Shown here: piece by piece, positions 7,323-13,408 of the stretch | Layout of the letters: every line of letters starts with the position of its first letter | Position numbering within the stretch: the stretch's first letter is position 1 | Origin: CAIVAT01 sp037141055 | GTDB taxonomy: Bacteria > Bacteroidota > Bacteroidia > Bacteroidales > FEN-979 | Direction: 5' to 3' | Assembly (NCBI GenBank): GCA_037141055.1 | Contig: JBAXDH010000103.1 | Span: forward strand, 1 to 13,467 | Length of the DNA: 13,467 nt | The notes under the pieces: generated by a model | Told to the model about the DNA's origin: nothing | The model's database searches: none | Seen by the model: only the letters and a program-made list of their open reading frames with translations | Position numbers and translations under genes: made by a program

Positions 7323-9266
7323 CTAACTGTATTTTTTTATCAGGTCCCCTATGCGGAGCAGTTCGGCGACGGAAGAAGCCTGGGAAATGGCCCCCCTGCC
7401 GATGTGCGGCGGGTCACCGTCGTAGAGTTCCGAGATTGTCCCGATGCCGTGTTCTGTCATCACAGGTTCAAATCCTTCATAAAGCGATTTGATAAGTGAC
7501 ATCCCGCTTTTTCCGTGGATTTTAAGGTATCCTTCAACGAAATGGCCCATCAGCCATGGCGATACGGAGCCCTGGTGGTATGCTGCTTCGCGTTCGGACT
7601 GGTTTCCGTAATATGAACCTTTGTATATCGGGCTTTTCGGTGAAAGCGTACGTAAGCCTCGCGGTGTCAGCAATTCCTGCCTGACGCGGCTCAACACATC
7701 TTTCCTTATTTCTTCCGGTACCGGGCTGTATGGTAATGATGTTGCCAGGACCATGTTGGGTCTCACTGCCCAGTCTTTGTAAGCACCGTCGACATAGTCG
7801 GCAAGATAGTGTTTCTCGGGACTCCAGAAAGTCTCCATGAATGCGGCCGGAATCCGGGAGGCGATTTTCTCCCATTTTCGCCAGAAAGCCGCATCTTCGC
7901 ATTCGGTTGCAAGTTCAAGGCTGAAGCAGATGGCATTGTACCACAGCGCATTTATCTCAACGGTTTTACCCATGCGGGGCGTAACAGGCTTCCCGTTTGC
8001 GACGGCGTCCATCCAGGTAAGCGCTGTCCCGTGCAGGCCGGCATAAATCAGCCCGTCTTTATCCATATGGATGTTGAAGTCGGTGCCGGTCCGGTAACCT
8101 TCGAGGATGGTTTTCATCCTGCGGCCATATTCTTTCCAAACAGCACGTGTATCGCCCGTTACCATGGCATATTGCTGCAGTGTCCAGAAAAACCATAGCG
8201 AGGTATCCGCCGAATTATAGGTAGCAGTTGCCCCGCTCCCGAAGATCGGGAACAAAGGGCCTTTCATTTCCGAAACCATGGTGTCGATCACCGCTTTGCA
8301 GGTGGAGGTGTCGCCACCCAACAGCGTCAGGCCCGGAAGAGAAACGAATGTACTGCGTCCTGACCGGCCAAACCACGGAAAACCGGCAATGATTTCAGTG
8401 CCTTTCTCCTTTTTAATGATAAACTGCTGTGCAGCGTTGGTCAGGCAGTTGGCGAAATTATTCCTGGGGATCCGTTTCTCGAGTTCCGCCTGGTATGCCC
8501 GTTTCATTGATGAGGGAGGATGATCCTTTGTTGCGGCCGAAAAAAAGACGCTCTCCCCTTTTTCAATGTCAAATTCAAAAAAGCCGGGTACATAAAGATC
8601 TTCCTGGTATTCGTATCCTCTTTCCATCTCCTCCTGGTATTCAATGCTGTAATACCAGCCGGGAACATGGGTGTATTCGTTTTCCCTGGATATCTGCATG
8701 AACAGGTCGGTATATCCCTGGTACATTCTCACCTTGATGCCATTGGCTACCTTTTCATACTTCTTGTCGGCAAAAATGTTCTCCTTGCTCATGGAGTGAA
8801 TGTTCCTGAAAGCAAGAAACGGTTTGAGACGCAGTTTGGTAGGTGAATGGGCATCGACCAGGGTGTATTTGATGATCATCCGGTCTTCGCGGGTGGTAAA
8901 AACCATCTCCTTGGTAAGAATCACACCGCCAACCCGGTAAGTCATTTTCGGGTAAGGTTCGGTGACGAAATCCCTGAGATATTTGTGGCCCTTGGGATTG
9001 TATATGCCCCCGGGATATTTATGAATGCCAAGGTTGAATTCGGAATCCATCTGGATGACCGTTTCGTCGAGCGAGGATAGCAAAACATGATTTTCATGAT
9101 CTATTCCGGGCTGCGGTGTAACAAGCATTCCGTGGTACTTGCGCGTATTGCAGTTGATGATGGTGGAGTTTGCATACGACCCTGCCCTGTTGGACCGCAG
9201 GAGTTCCCGGTTCAGCGAGTACTCAAGGTTTACCAGTTGGCTTTTGTCAAAATTGATGTAACTCAT
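7323..9266 (-). CDS. Glycogen debranching enzyme, amylo-alpha-1,6-glucosidase type (GDE_C / GH133, bacterial-archaeal class, 647 aa)
   Basis: The enzyme should remove alpha-1,6 branch stubs from glycogen or limit dextrin in the cytoplasm, feeding linear chains to the phosphorylase. Residues about 1-260 match the bacterial GDE N-terminal domain, including RSNRAGSYANSTI (24-36) and NTRKYHGMLV (40-49). Residues about 270-640 form the (alpha/alpha)6 GDE_C domain. Its motifs are AGFPWFGRSGRST (294-306), NSADTSLWFFW (351-361), GTALTWMDA (413-421, D420 the probable acid), VEINALWYNA (436-445), YHQGSVSPWLMGHF (563-576) and ISELYDGDPP (611-620, E613 a probable base). Start: I chose ATG 9266-9264 (MSYINFDK), not the in-frame TTG at 9323, because that TTG lies inside the TAnnTTTG promoter box and the family typically starts with this sequence. 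One oddity is S305, where relatives usually have Asp (GRD). First gene of the glucan operon. Confidence 0.92.
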   Translation of the reverse strand: MSYINFDKSQLVNLEYSLNRELLRSNRAGSYANSTIINCNTRKYHGMLVTPQPGIDHENHVLLSSLDETVIQMDSEFNLGIHKYPGGIYNPKGHKYLRDFVTEPYPKMTYRVGGVILTKEMVFTTREDRMIIKYTLVDAHSPTKLRLKPFLAFRNIHSMSKENIFADKKYEKVANGIKVRMYQGYTDLFMQISRENEYTHVPGWYYSIEYQEEMERGYEYQEDLYVPGFFEFDIEKGESVFFSAATKDHPPSSMKRAYQAELEKRIPRNNFANCLTNAAQQFIIKKEKGTEIIAGFPWFGRSGRSTFVSLPGLTLLGGDTSTCKAVIDTMVSEMKGPLFPIFGSGATATYNSADTSLWFFWTLQQYAMVTGDTRAVWKEYGRRMKTILEGYRTGTDFNIHMDKDGLIYAGLHGTALTWMDAVANGKPVTPRMGKTVEINALWYNAICFSLELATECEDAAFWRKWEKIASRIPAAFMETFWSPEKHYLADYVDGAYKDWAVRPNMVLATSLPYSPVPEEIRKDVLSRVRQELLTPRGLRTLSPKSPIYKGSYYGNQSEREAAYHQGSVSPWLMGHFVEGYLKIHGKSGMSLIKSLYEGFEPVMTEHGIGTISELYDGDPPHIGRGAISQASSVAELLRIGDLIKKYS

Positions 9267-9320
9267 TTCGCTATATTTTCCTGACAGTTGTCCAAATGTA
9301 AGTTGAAAAAAATCAAGTTG

Positions 9321-9328
9321 CAAAGGTA
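9321..9328 (-). promoter_or_regulatory. Bacteroidota -7 promoter box for the glucan operon
   Basis: The minus strand reads TACCTTTG, a full match to the TAnnTTTG -7 consensus of the Bacteroidota primary sigma factor. It ends 54 nt upstream of the debranching enzyme ATG at 9266. The sequence about 20 nt upstream shows no convincing TTG -33 element. The box overlaps the alternative TTG start codon, which argues that translation begins at 9266. Confidence 0.65.
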
Positions 9329-9377
9329 CAATTTTCCGTGCTTTTATCGTTAGTCTGAATAAAACTTAATATTTGCT

Positions 9378-9385
9378 TAATTTTG
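9378..9385 (+). promoter_or_regulatory. Bacteroidota -7 promoter box for the beta-helix lipoprotein
   Basis: TAATTTTG matches TAnnTTTG and ends 20 nt before the ATG at 9406. It diverges from the glucan operon box, with 49 bp between the two. An in-frame TTG at 9373 lies upstream of this box and so is unlikely to be the start. No clear -33 TTG is visible. Confidence 0.6.
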
Positions 9386-9405
9386 CGCACCTAAAGTACT
9401 GTTCC

Positions 9406-10815
9406 ATGCAAATTTCACGGTTGTCTCTTCTTTGCTTCCTGCTCGGGTTGATTTCAGTTGTTTCCCTGTCCTGCCGAAAAAAGGATCAGGTTGATGCAAC
9501 ACCCGGGTTGCAGCTTGCTTTTTCGACCGATACCGTGTTTTTTGATACTGTGTTCCCGACCGTTGGCTCTATTACGCAGCGGTTAATCGTATACAACCAG
9601 AATAACAATAAAGTCAGTATTTCAAGCTTGAGCCTGGCAGGCGGACAAGCTTCATACTACCGCCTCAACATCGATGGTGCCCCGGCTGTCAGCGCTTCCA
9701 ATATTGAAATCCCAGGGAATGACAGCATTTTTATCTTTGTTCGTGTCACAATTGATCCCCAAAACCTTAATACACCATATGTGATATCCGATTCGATCGG
9801 GTTCGTGACCAACGGAACATCCCAGCACGTTAAACTGGTGGCATGGGGCCGTGAAGCGATTTTTTACCGCAGAGCATCCTTAACGGGCAATGTTACCTGG
9901 GACAGTACGAGGGCCCGTGTTATCTATGGATCAGTGCGCGTTGACACCAATGCATCCCTCTCAATCATGCCGGGCACGAGGGTCTATTTTCACAAGGATG
10001 CCTACCTGGCAGTTTCATACCAGTCAACGCTGAAAATACCCGGAACACTGGAGCATCCCGTAAGGTTCCAGGGCGACAGGATGGACCCTTTCTACAAAGA
10101 TCTTCCGGGGCAGTGGGGAGGCATTTATCTCGAAAAAGGCAGCAGGGACCATGAGATAAACTATGCCTATATCAAAAACGGTATGTTCGGACTTGCAGCC
10201 GATTCGCTGGGTTCCTCAACAGCACCGATGCTCACGCTCACCAATTCGATCATACAGAACATGGCCTCCGTCGGGATATACGCCTACGGGACTTCGATCA
10301 ATTCCGTCAATTGCGTCATCGCCGATTGCGGGGGAAACTGCCTTGCGGTGGATTATGGCGGCAGCTACGATTTCAGGCAGCTCACGGTGGCCAACTACTG
10401 GTTCTCCTCCGTGCGTCATGCGGCATCTGTTTACCTGAGCAACTACAGCTATGATTCATTGGGACGAAAGGTGACGAACCCCTTGTCGAAGGCCTCTTTT
10501 GCCAACGCGATCATCTACGGATCAAACGATGATGAAATTCAGCTGGATTCGGTGGCGGCTGTTCCGTTCGAATACAACTTCGATCATGCCATCCTTAAAA
10601 CAAAGTTAAAAACGAACAATCCCCTGAGATATATCAATTGCACGGTCAACAAAGATCCCGTGTTTGTGGATGTGGCAAAACTGGATTACAGTATCGACAG
10701 CATTTCTCCGGCTATCGGAGCGGGCAAAGATATTGGGATCACTTATGATATCAGGGGAAACGCAAGAGCAAACCCTCCTGCCCTTGGGGCATATGAATAC
10801 CTTAAAAAGAATTGA
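9406..10815 (+). CDS. Parallel beta-helix lipoprotein with C-terminal choice-of-anchor Q-like domain (469 aa)
   Basis: The N-terminus is a lipoprotein signal: residues 1-22 (MQISRLSLLCFLLGLISVVS, then LS) lead to Cys23, followed by charged RKKDQVD. The box around Cys23 (S-L-S-C) is slightly off consensus but usual for Bacteroidota. Residues about 33-150 resemble an immunoglobulin-like or ASH-like domain with STDTVFFDTVFPTVGS (40-55) and DSIFIFVRVTIDP (106-118). Residues about 160-420 show the irregular short beta strands and Asn/Gly turns of a right-handed parallel beta-helix. The end, YSIDSISPAIGAGKD (428-442) and NPPALGAYEY (456-465), matches the pattern of choice-of-anchor Q proteins. Such proteins are predicted at the outer membrane; the ligand or enzymatic role is unknown and I see no catalytic motif. 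Start: the ATG at 9406 is chosen because it gives the clean signal peptide and lies 3' of the TAnnTTTG box. The gene diverges from the glucan operon and converges on sucD. Confidence 0.85.
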   Translation: MQISRLSLLCFLLGLISVVSLSCRKKDQVDATPGLQLAFSTDTVFFDTVFPTVGSITQRLIVYNQNNNKVSISSLSLAGGQASYYRLNIDGAPAVSASNIEIPGNDSIFIFVRVTIDPQNLNTPYVISDSIGFVTNGTSQHVKLVAWGREAIFYRRASLTGNVTWDSTRARVIYGSVRVDTNASLSIMPGTRVYFHKDAYLAVSYQSTLKIPGTLEHPVRFQGDRMDPFYKDLPGQWGGIYLEKGSRDHEINYAYIKNGMFGLAADSLGSSTAPMLTLTNSIIQNMASVGIYAYGTSINSVNCVIADCGGNCLAVDYGGSYDFRQLTVANYWFSSVRHAASVYLSNYSYDSLGRKVTNPLSKASFANAIIYGSNDDEIQLDSVAAVPFEYNFDHAILKTKLKTNNPLRYINCTVNKDPVFVDVAKLDYSIDSISPAIGAGKDIGITYDIRGNARANPPALGAYEYLKKN

Positions 10816-10844
10816 TTTCGCTATTTCTCTATTTCGCTATTTCT
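10815..10844. repeat. 16-bp tandem duplication at the lipoprotein/sucD 3' junction
   Basis: ATTTCGCTATTTCT occurs at 10815-10828 and again at 10831-10844, a 16-bp period. It spans the whole 21-bp gap between the convergent stop codons and the last codons of sucD. On the sucD sense strand it reads as repeated GAAATAG words. The 10-bp core ATTTCGCTAT also occurs at 9265-9274, over the debranching enzyme start codon. No hairpin terminator is visible between the two convergent genes. Confidence 0.85.
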
Positions 10845-11712
10845 TTTTCATTGCTTCCACCATCGCAGTTCCCAGGTCAGCCGGCGAATCGACAACGATG
10901 ACACCGCATTCCCTGAGAATTTCCTTTTTGGCTTCTGCCGTGTCTGATTTCCCGCCAACGATCGCACCGGCGTGACCCATGGTGCGGCCTTTGGGAGCAG
11001 TGGCGCCGGCGATAAAGCTCACCACCGGTTTCGTTCCGTGCTGCTGAATCCAGTAACCGGCATCGGTTTCCATGTTGCCGCCGATTTCACCGATCATGAT
11101 GATGCCTTCGGTAGCCGGATCTTCCATGAAGAGTTTAACGGCATCGAGAATGGTGGTGCCCGGGATTGGGTCGCCGCCAACACCGATCATGGTGGTTTGA
11201 CCAAGCCCGACTTTAGTGATCTGGTCCACGGCTTCGTACGACAAGGTCCCTGAACGGGATACGATCCCGATGGAGCCTTGTTTGTGGATAAACCCTGGCA
11301 TGATCCCTATTTTTGTGCTGGGAGGCGTAATGATACCCGGGCAGTTGGGACCGATCATCCTCGAACTGTGGGAGGCCAGGTATTCCTTCACCGGGATCAT
11401 GTCTTTCACTGGTATTCCTTCGGTAATGCATACGATCAATGCAATGCCTGCTTCCGCGGCTTCAAGAATGGCATCAGCTGCCATGGGGGGAGGAACGAAA
11501 ATGATGGAGACATTGGCCCCTGTTGCTTTTACTGCTTCCGCTACCGTGTTGAATACCGGCCTTTCAAGGTGCATTTGCCCGCCTTTGCCGGGTGTGACCC
11601 CGCCTGCCACATTGGTGCCATATTCGATCATCTGGCCTGCATGGAACGATCCTTCATGTCCGGTGATGCCCTGAACGATAACGATGGAGTCTTTGTCTAC
11701 TAAAATGCTCAT
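10837..11712 (-). CDS. sucD: Succinyl-CoA synthetase (succinate-CoA ligase) alpha subunit
   Basis: SucD with SucC interconverts succinyl-CoA and succinate with nucleotide phosphorylation in the TCA cycle. The 291-residue length is normal for the family. The CoA-binding Rossmann domain has IVQGITGHEGSFHAGQMI (12-29) and TPGKGG (40-45). GPNCPGIITP lies at 121-130 and SRSGTLSYE at 152-160. The ligase domain has GVGGDPIPGTT (177-187) and GEIGGNMETDAGYW (208-221), and GRTMGHAGAI (242-251) carries the phosphorylated histidine H247. Its partner sucC is not adjacent: the neighbours are the convergent lipoprotein and the divergent mnmE. A TATCTTTG promoter box lies upstream, and its leader shares a 17-bp block with mnmE. 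Nothing is missing from the coding sequence. Confidence 0.97.
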   Translation of the reverse strand: MSILVDKDSIVIVQGITGHEGSFHAGQMIEYGTNVAGGVTPGKGGQMHLERPVFNTVAEAVKATGANVSIIFVPPPMAADAILEAAEAGIALIVCITEGIPVKDMIPVKEYLASHSSRMIGPNCPGIITPPSTKIGIMPGFIHKQGSIGIVSRSGTLSYEAVDQITKVGLGQTTMIGVGGDPIPGTTILDAVKLFMEDPATEGIIMIGEIGGNMETDAGYWIQQHGTKPVVSFIAGATAPKGRTMGHAGAIVGGKSDTAEAKKEILRECGVIVVDSPADLGTAMVEAMKKK

Positions 11713-11717
11713 AGCTG

Positions 11718-11734
11718 ATTTATGATTGGATGAT
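11718..11734 (-). repeat. Leader block ATCATCCAATCATAAAT of sucD, paired with the mnmE leader
   Basis: On the sucD sense strand this 17-bp block ends exactly 5 nt before the ATG. It matches the mnmE block at 11989-12005 at 16 of 17 positions, in inverted orientation. A further variant, AATCGAAA, lies at 11749-11742 in the same leader. The function is unknown to me; the position suggests a 5' untranslated region element. Confidence 0.85.
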
Positions 11735-11756
11735 TTCTGGGTTTCGATTGGAGGGT

Positions 11757-11764
11757 CAAAGATA
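11757..11764 (-). promoter_or_regulatory. Bacteroidota -7 promoter box for sucD
   Basis: The minus strand reads TATCTTTG, matching TAnnTTTG, with 44 nt between its last base and the sucD ATG. The identical octamer precedes mnmE at 11964-11971, so the two divergent genes carry mirror-image promoter boxes. No clear TTG -33 element is visible. Confidence 0.65.
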
Positions 11765-11806
11765 GTTTGTTTTAAAATTATGGAAAGGGTTTTTGGAAAA
11801 TTTGTT

Positions 11807-11858
11807 TACCCCTCCCTAAATCCATTCCAATAAGGGAAGTATACCCCTCCCTAAATCC
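11807..11858 (+). repeat. 17-bp perfect direct repeat TACCCCTCCCTAAATCC
   Basis: Copies lie at 11807-11823 and 11842-11858. Each is followed by a partly matching tail (CATTCCAATAAGGGAAG, or CTCCCCAACAAGGGAGG), so the repeat unit is really about 33-35 bp with a diverged 3' half. The second unit has kept a perfect hairpin; the first has a mutated one. Confidence 0.9.
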
Positions 11859-11864
11859 CTCCCC
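11844..11864 (-). other. Canonical G-quadruplex motif, minus strand
   Basis: On the minus strand the run order is G4-A-G3-ATTTA-G3-A-G4: four tracts of at least three G with loops of 1, 5 and 1 nt. This meets the standard G3+N1-7 pattern. It overlaps the 5' arm of the hairpin at 11856-11877, so the two structures would compete. It lies about 80-100 bp upstream of the sucD promoter box. Formation in vivo is inference. Confidence 0.7.
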
Positions 11865-11877
11865 AACAAGGGAGGGA
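11856..11877. other. Perfect 8-bp hairpin, 6-nt loop
   Basis: TCCCTCCC at 11856-11863 pairs with GGGAGGGA at 11870-11877 around the loop CAACAA. There is no following T-run, so it is not a typical intrinsic terminator, and it sits upstream of both divergent genes. Confidence 0.8.
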
Positions 11878-11883
11878 CTTACT

Positions 11884-11907
11884 CCCCTTCCCTGTTTGGG
11901 GAAGGGG
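11884..11907. other. Perfect 9-bp hairpin, 6-nt loop
   Basis: CCCCTTCCC at 11884-11892 pairs with GGGAAGGGG at 11899-11907 around TGTTTG. The 3' arm is also part of the plus-strand G-quadruplex motif, so the same bases can adopt two folds. No T-run follows. Confidence 0.8.
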
Positions 11908-11921
11908 TCAGGGGGAAGGGG
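11898..11921 (+). other. Four-tetrad G-quadruplex motif, plus strand
   Basis: The plus strand has the run order G4-AA-G4-TCA-G5-AA-G4: four tracts of at least four G with loops of 2, 3 and 2 nt. Short loops and four-G tracts predict an unusually stable quadruplex. A further GGGAAGGGG at 11933-11941 could act as spare tracts. It ends 42 bp before the mnmE promoter box, on the mnmE sense strand. Confidence 0.75.
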
Positions 11922-11963
11922 TTAAGGTATTTGGGAAGGGGTTAAGTGGTCAGGGTTAATTTG

Positions 11964-11971
11964 TATCTTTG
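11964..11971 (+). promoter_or_regulatory. Bacteroidota -7 promoter box for mnmE
   Basis: TATCTTTG matches TAnnTTTG and leaves 39 nt to the mnmE ATG. It is identical to the divergent sucD box. It immediately precedes the AATCGTA leader repeats, so those repeats should be transcribed. No clear -33 TTG is visible. Confidence 0.65.
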
Positions 11972-11973
11972 AA

Positions 11974-12005
11974 AATCGTAAATCGTACATCATCCAATCG
12001 TAAAT
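11974..12005 (+). repeat. AATCGTA leader repeats of mnmE
   Basis: AATCGTA occurs at 11974-11980 and 11981-11987 in direct tandem, and AATCGTAAAT again at 11996-12005, 5 nt before the ATG. The stretch 11989-12005 (ATCATCCAATCGTAAAT) matches the sucD leader block at 16 of 17 positions. No Shine-Dalgarno sequence is present. Confidence 0.85.
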
Positions 12006-12010
12006 AACCT

Positions 12011-13408
12011 ATGGGAATGTTCAACCTGGAAGACACCATCTGTGCGCTGTCAACGGCTCCCGGGATGGGCGCTATTGCGGTGATCAGGCTTTCAGGGCCG
12101 GCTGCAATCGAGACAACGGGCAGGATATTCAGGCCGGCGGAGAAGAACTTTGATATCGCTTCCGTGAAGTCACATACGATTCACCTGGGTGTGATCGGCA
12201 GCGGGACCGACATCCTGGACGAGGTTCTAGTGAGTTTTTTCAGGACGCCACACTCCTACACCGGCGAGGATGTCGTGGAAATTTCCTGTCACGGTTCAAC
12301 ATACATCCAGCAAAAAATACTGGAGGTGCTTCTCTCATGCGGACTGAGGCTTGCCCGGCCCGGTGAGTTCACACTGAGGGCATTCATGAACCGGAAATTC
12401 GATCTTTCGCAGGCGGAGGCGGTAGCAGACCTTATTGCTTCACAATCGGTTACGTCGCACGATCTTGCCATTCAACAAATGCGGGGCGGGTTTTCAAAAA
12501 AGATAGGGGAACTGAGGCAATCGCTGGTTGAATTTACCGCACTGATCGAACTGGAACTTGATTTCAGCGAAGAGCATCTGATTTTTGCCGACCGGGCTGA
12601 CCTCCGGGCGTTGTTAGATCGCCTGGAAACTGAACTTACACAGCTGATCAGCTCATTCAGCCTCGGGAATGTCATCAAACACGGCATCCCCGTGGCCATC
12701 ATCGGCAAGACGAACGCAGGCAAATCCACGTTGCTGAATGCCATCCTGAATGAAGAAAAAGCCATCGTTTCAGAAATTCCCGGCACCACACGCGATGCGA
12801 TTGAAGACACCATCATTATCGGCGGATACAGTTTCCGGTTTATCGATACCGCCGGACTACGTGCCTCTGAAGATGCCATTGAAACCATCGGGATCGGCCG
12901 CACATGGGAAAAGATCAGCGAAGCAAACATCGTTTTATATGTTTTCGATGCTGCCGAACAGTCTTTTAAGGATGTGAATGAAGCGATAACGGAACTGAAA
13001 AACACGATGGAAGGGAAATTAATCAACCTTGTGCTGATCGGGAATAAAATAGATAAAATCAACATGTTACCGATCGGATTTAAAGAATTCGTTGAACATG
13101 AGACCATCTTTGTTTCAGGCAAGCGCAGGGAAAACATCCATCTCATTGCCGAACACCTGGTCGAAATTACAGGAAAGACCAGTACAACCGATCAAACCAT
13201 CGTTTCCAATTCCCGGCATTACGAAGCGCTTCAGCAGGCGCTCGGGGCAGTCGCCAGCGTGCGCGGCGGGCTGAACAGCGGCATCTCTCCCGACCTGTTC
13301 ACGGTGGATATCCACAAAGCGTTATATCACCTTGGAGAAATTACCGGCGTGATTACAAATGACGAAGTGCTGGGGGCGATTTTCAGCAGGTTTTGCGTGG
13401 GAAAGTAA
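12011..13408 (+). CDS. mnmE: tRNA uridine-5-carboxymethylaminomethyl(34) synthesis GTPase MnmE
   Basis: MnmE, with MnmG, modifies the wobble uridine of certain tRNAs in the cytoplasm, using GTP, a folate one-carbon unit and FAD. The 465-residue protein is full length. The N-terminal tetrahydrofolate-binding domain (about 1-120) has DTICALSTAPGMGAIAVIRL (8-27), YTGEDVVEISCHG (83-95) and RPGEFTLRAFMN (116-127). The helical domain (about 125-220) follows. The inserted G domain shows G1 GKTNAGKS (232-239), G2 GTTRD (258-262), G3 DTAG (279-282) and G4 NKID (345-348). The C-terminus ends FCVGK, with C462 and K465 of the conserved C-x-G-K motif. The ATG at 12011 is taken as the start; an in-frame ATG two codons later is possible. 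The gene has its own promoter box and diverges from sucD. The 59 bases after its stop hold no recognisable feature. Confidence 0.97.
   Translation: MGMFNLEDTICALSTAPGMGAIAVIRLSGPAAIETTGRIFRPAEKNFDIASVKSHTIHLGVIGSGTDILDEVLVSFFRTPHSYTGEDVVEISCHGSTYIQQKILEVLLSCGLRLARPGEFTLRAFMNRKFDLSQAEAVADLIASQSVTSHDLAIQQMRGGFSKKIGELRQSLVEFTALIELELDFSEEHLIFADRADLRALLDRLETELTQLISSFSLGNVIKHGIPVAIIGKTNAGKSTLLNAILNEEKAIVSEIPGTTRDAIEDTIIIGGYSFRFIDTAGLRASEDAIETIGIGRTWEKISEANIVLYVFDAAEQSFKDVNEAITELKNTMEGKLINLVLIGNKIDKINMLPIGFKEFVEHETIFVSGKRRENIHLIAEHLVEITGKTSTTDQTIVSNSRHYEALQQALGAVASVRGGLNSGISPDLFTVDIHKALYHLGEITGVITNDEVLGAIFSRFCVGK

Larger units (their letters stand above)
347..9328 (-). other. Predicted alpha-glucan (glycogen) operon of four genes
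   Basis: Transcription runs from the promoter box at 9328-9321 through debranching enzyme, GT4, GH57 and the GT3-GT35 fusion. Gaps of 54, 4 and 6 nt, one strand and a shared pathway support a single transcript. No hairpin with a T-run is visible between these genes or in the 52 nt after the fusion. glgC, glgA and glgB are absent from the visible part. The transcript has not been observed; this is inferred from spacing. Confidence 0.85.
11807..11955. other. C/G-rich intergenic repeat element between divergent sucD and mnmE
   Basis: About 150 bp between the two promoters is built from short repeated words. TACCCCTCCCTAAATCC occurs perfectly twice (11807-11823 and 11842-11858, 35-bp period). 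GGGAAGGGGT occurs three times (11899, 11913 and 11933), the last two extended to GGGAAGGGGTTAAG. GGTCAGGG occurs at 11906 and 11948. The plus strand is C-rich up to about 11892 and G-rich after about 11898, so the element is roughly palindromic. It has no open reading frame of note and no transposase, and I see no target-site duplication. It resembles REP- or MITE-like CCCTAAATCC palindromes that, from memory and unverified, recur in Bacteroidota genomes. Confidence 0.8.

Noticed and set aside
9267..9323. A 19-residue N-terminal extension of the debranching enzyme from TTG at 9323
   Set aside because: The TTG is part of the TACCTTTG promoter box, and the family-typical start MSYINFDK follows at 9266.
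11856..11907. Two hairpins considered as intrinsic terminators
   Set aside because: Neither is followed by a T-run on either strand. They sit upstream of both divergent genes, where a terminator would not serve either.
11807..11955. Repeats considered as a CRISPR array
   Set aside because: There are only two copies of a 17-bp word with an 18-bp spacer that is itself a diverged copy of the unit. No further repeats or cas genes are present.
11718..12005. The inverted leader blocks considered as terminal inverted repeats of an insertion sequence
   Set aside because: The enclosed 254 bp has no transposase frame, and the blocks abut start codons and include each gene's own promoter region. A non-autonomous element cannot be excluded, but there is no flanking duplication to support it.
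12472..13146. A 224-codon open frame antisense to mnmE
   Set aside because: It lies wholly within mnmE, which is full length with all GTPase motifs. The translation is Ser/Ile/Arg-rich without any recognisable motif, and it is open only as a consequence of mnmE codon use.
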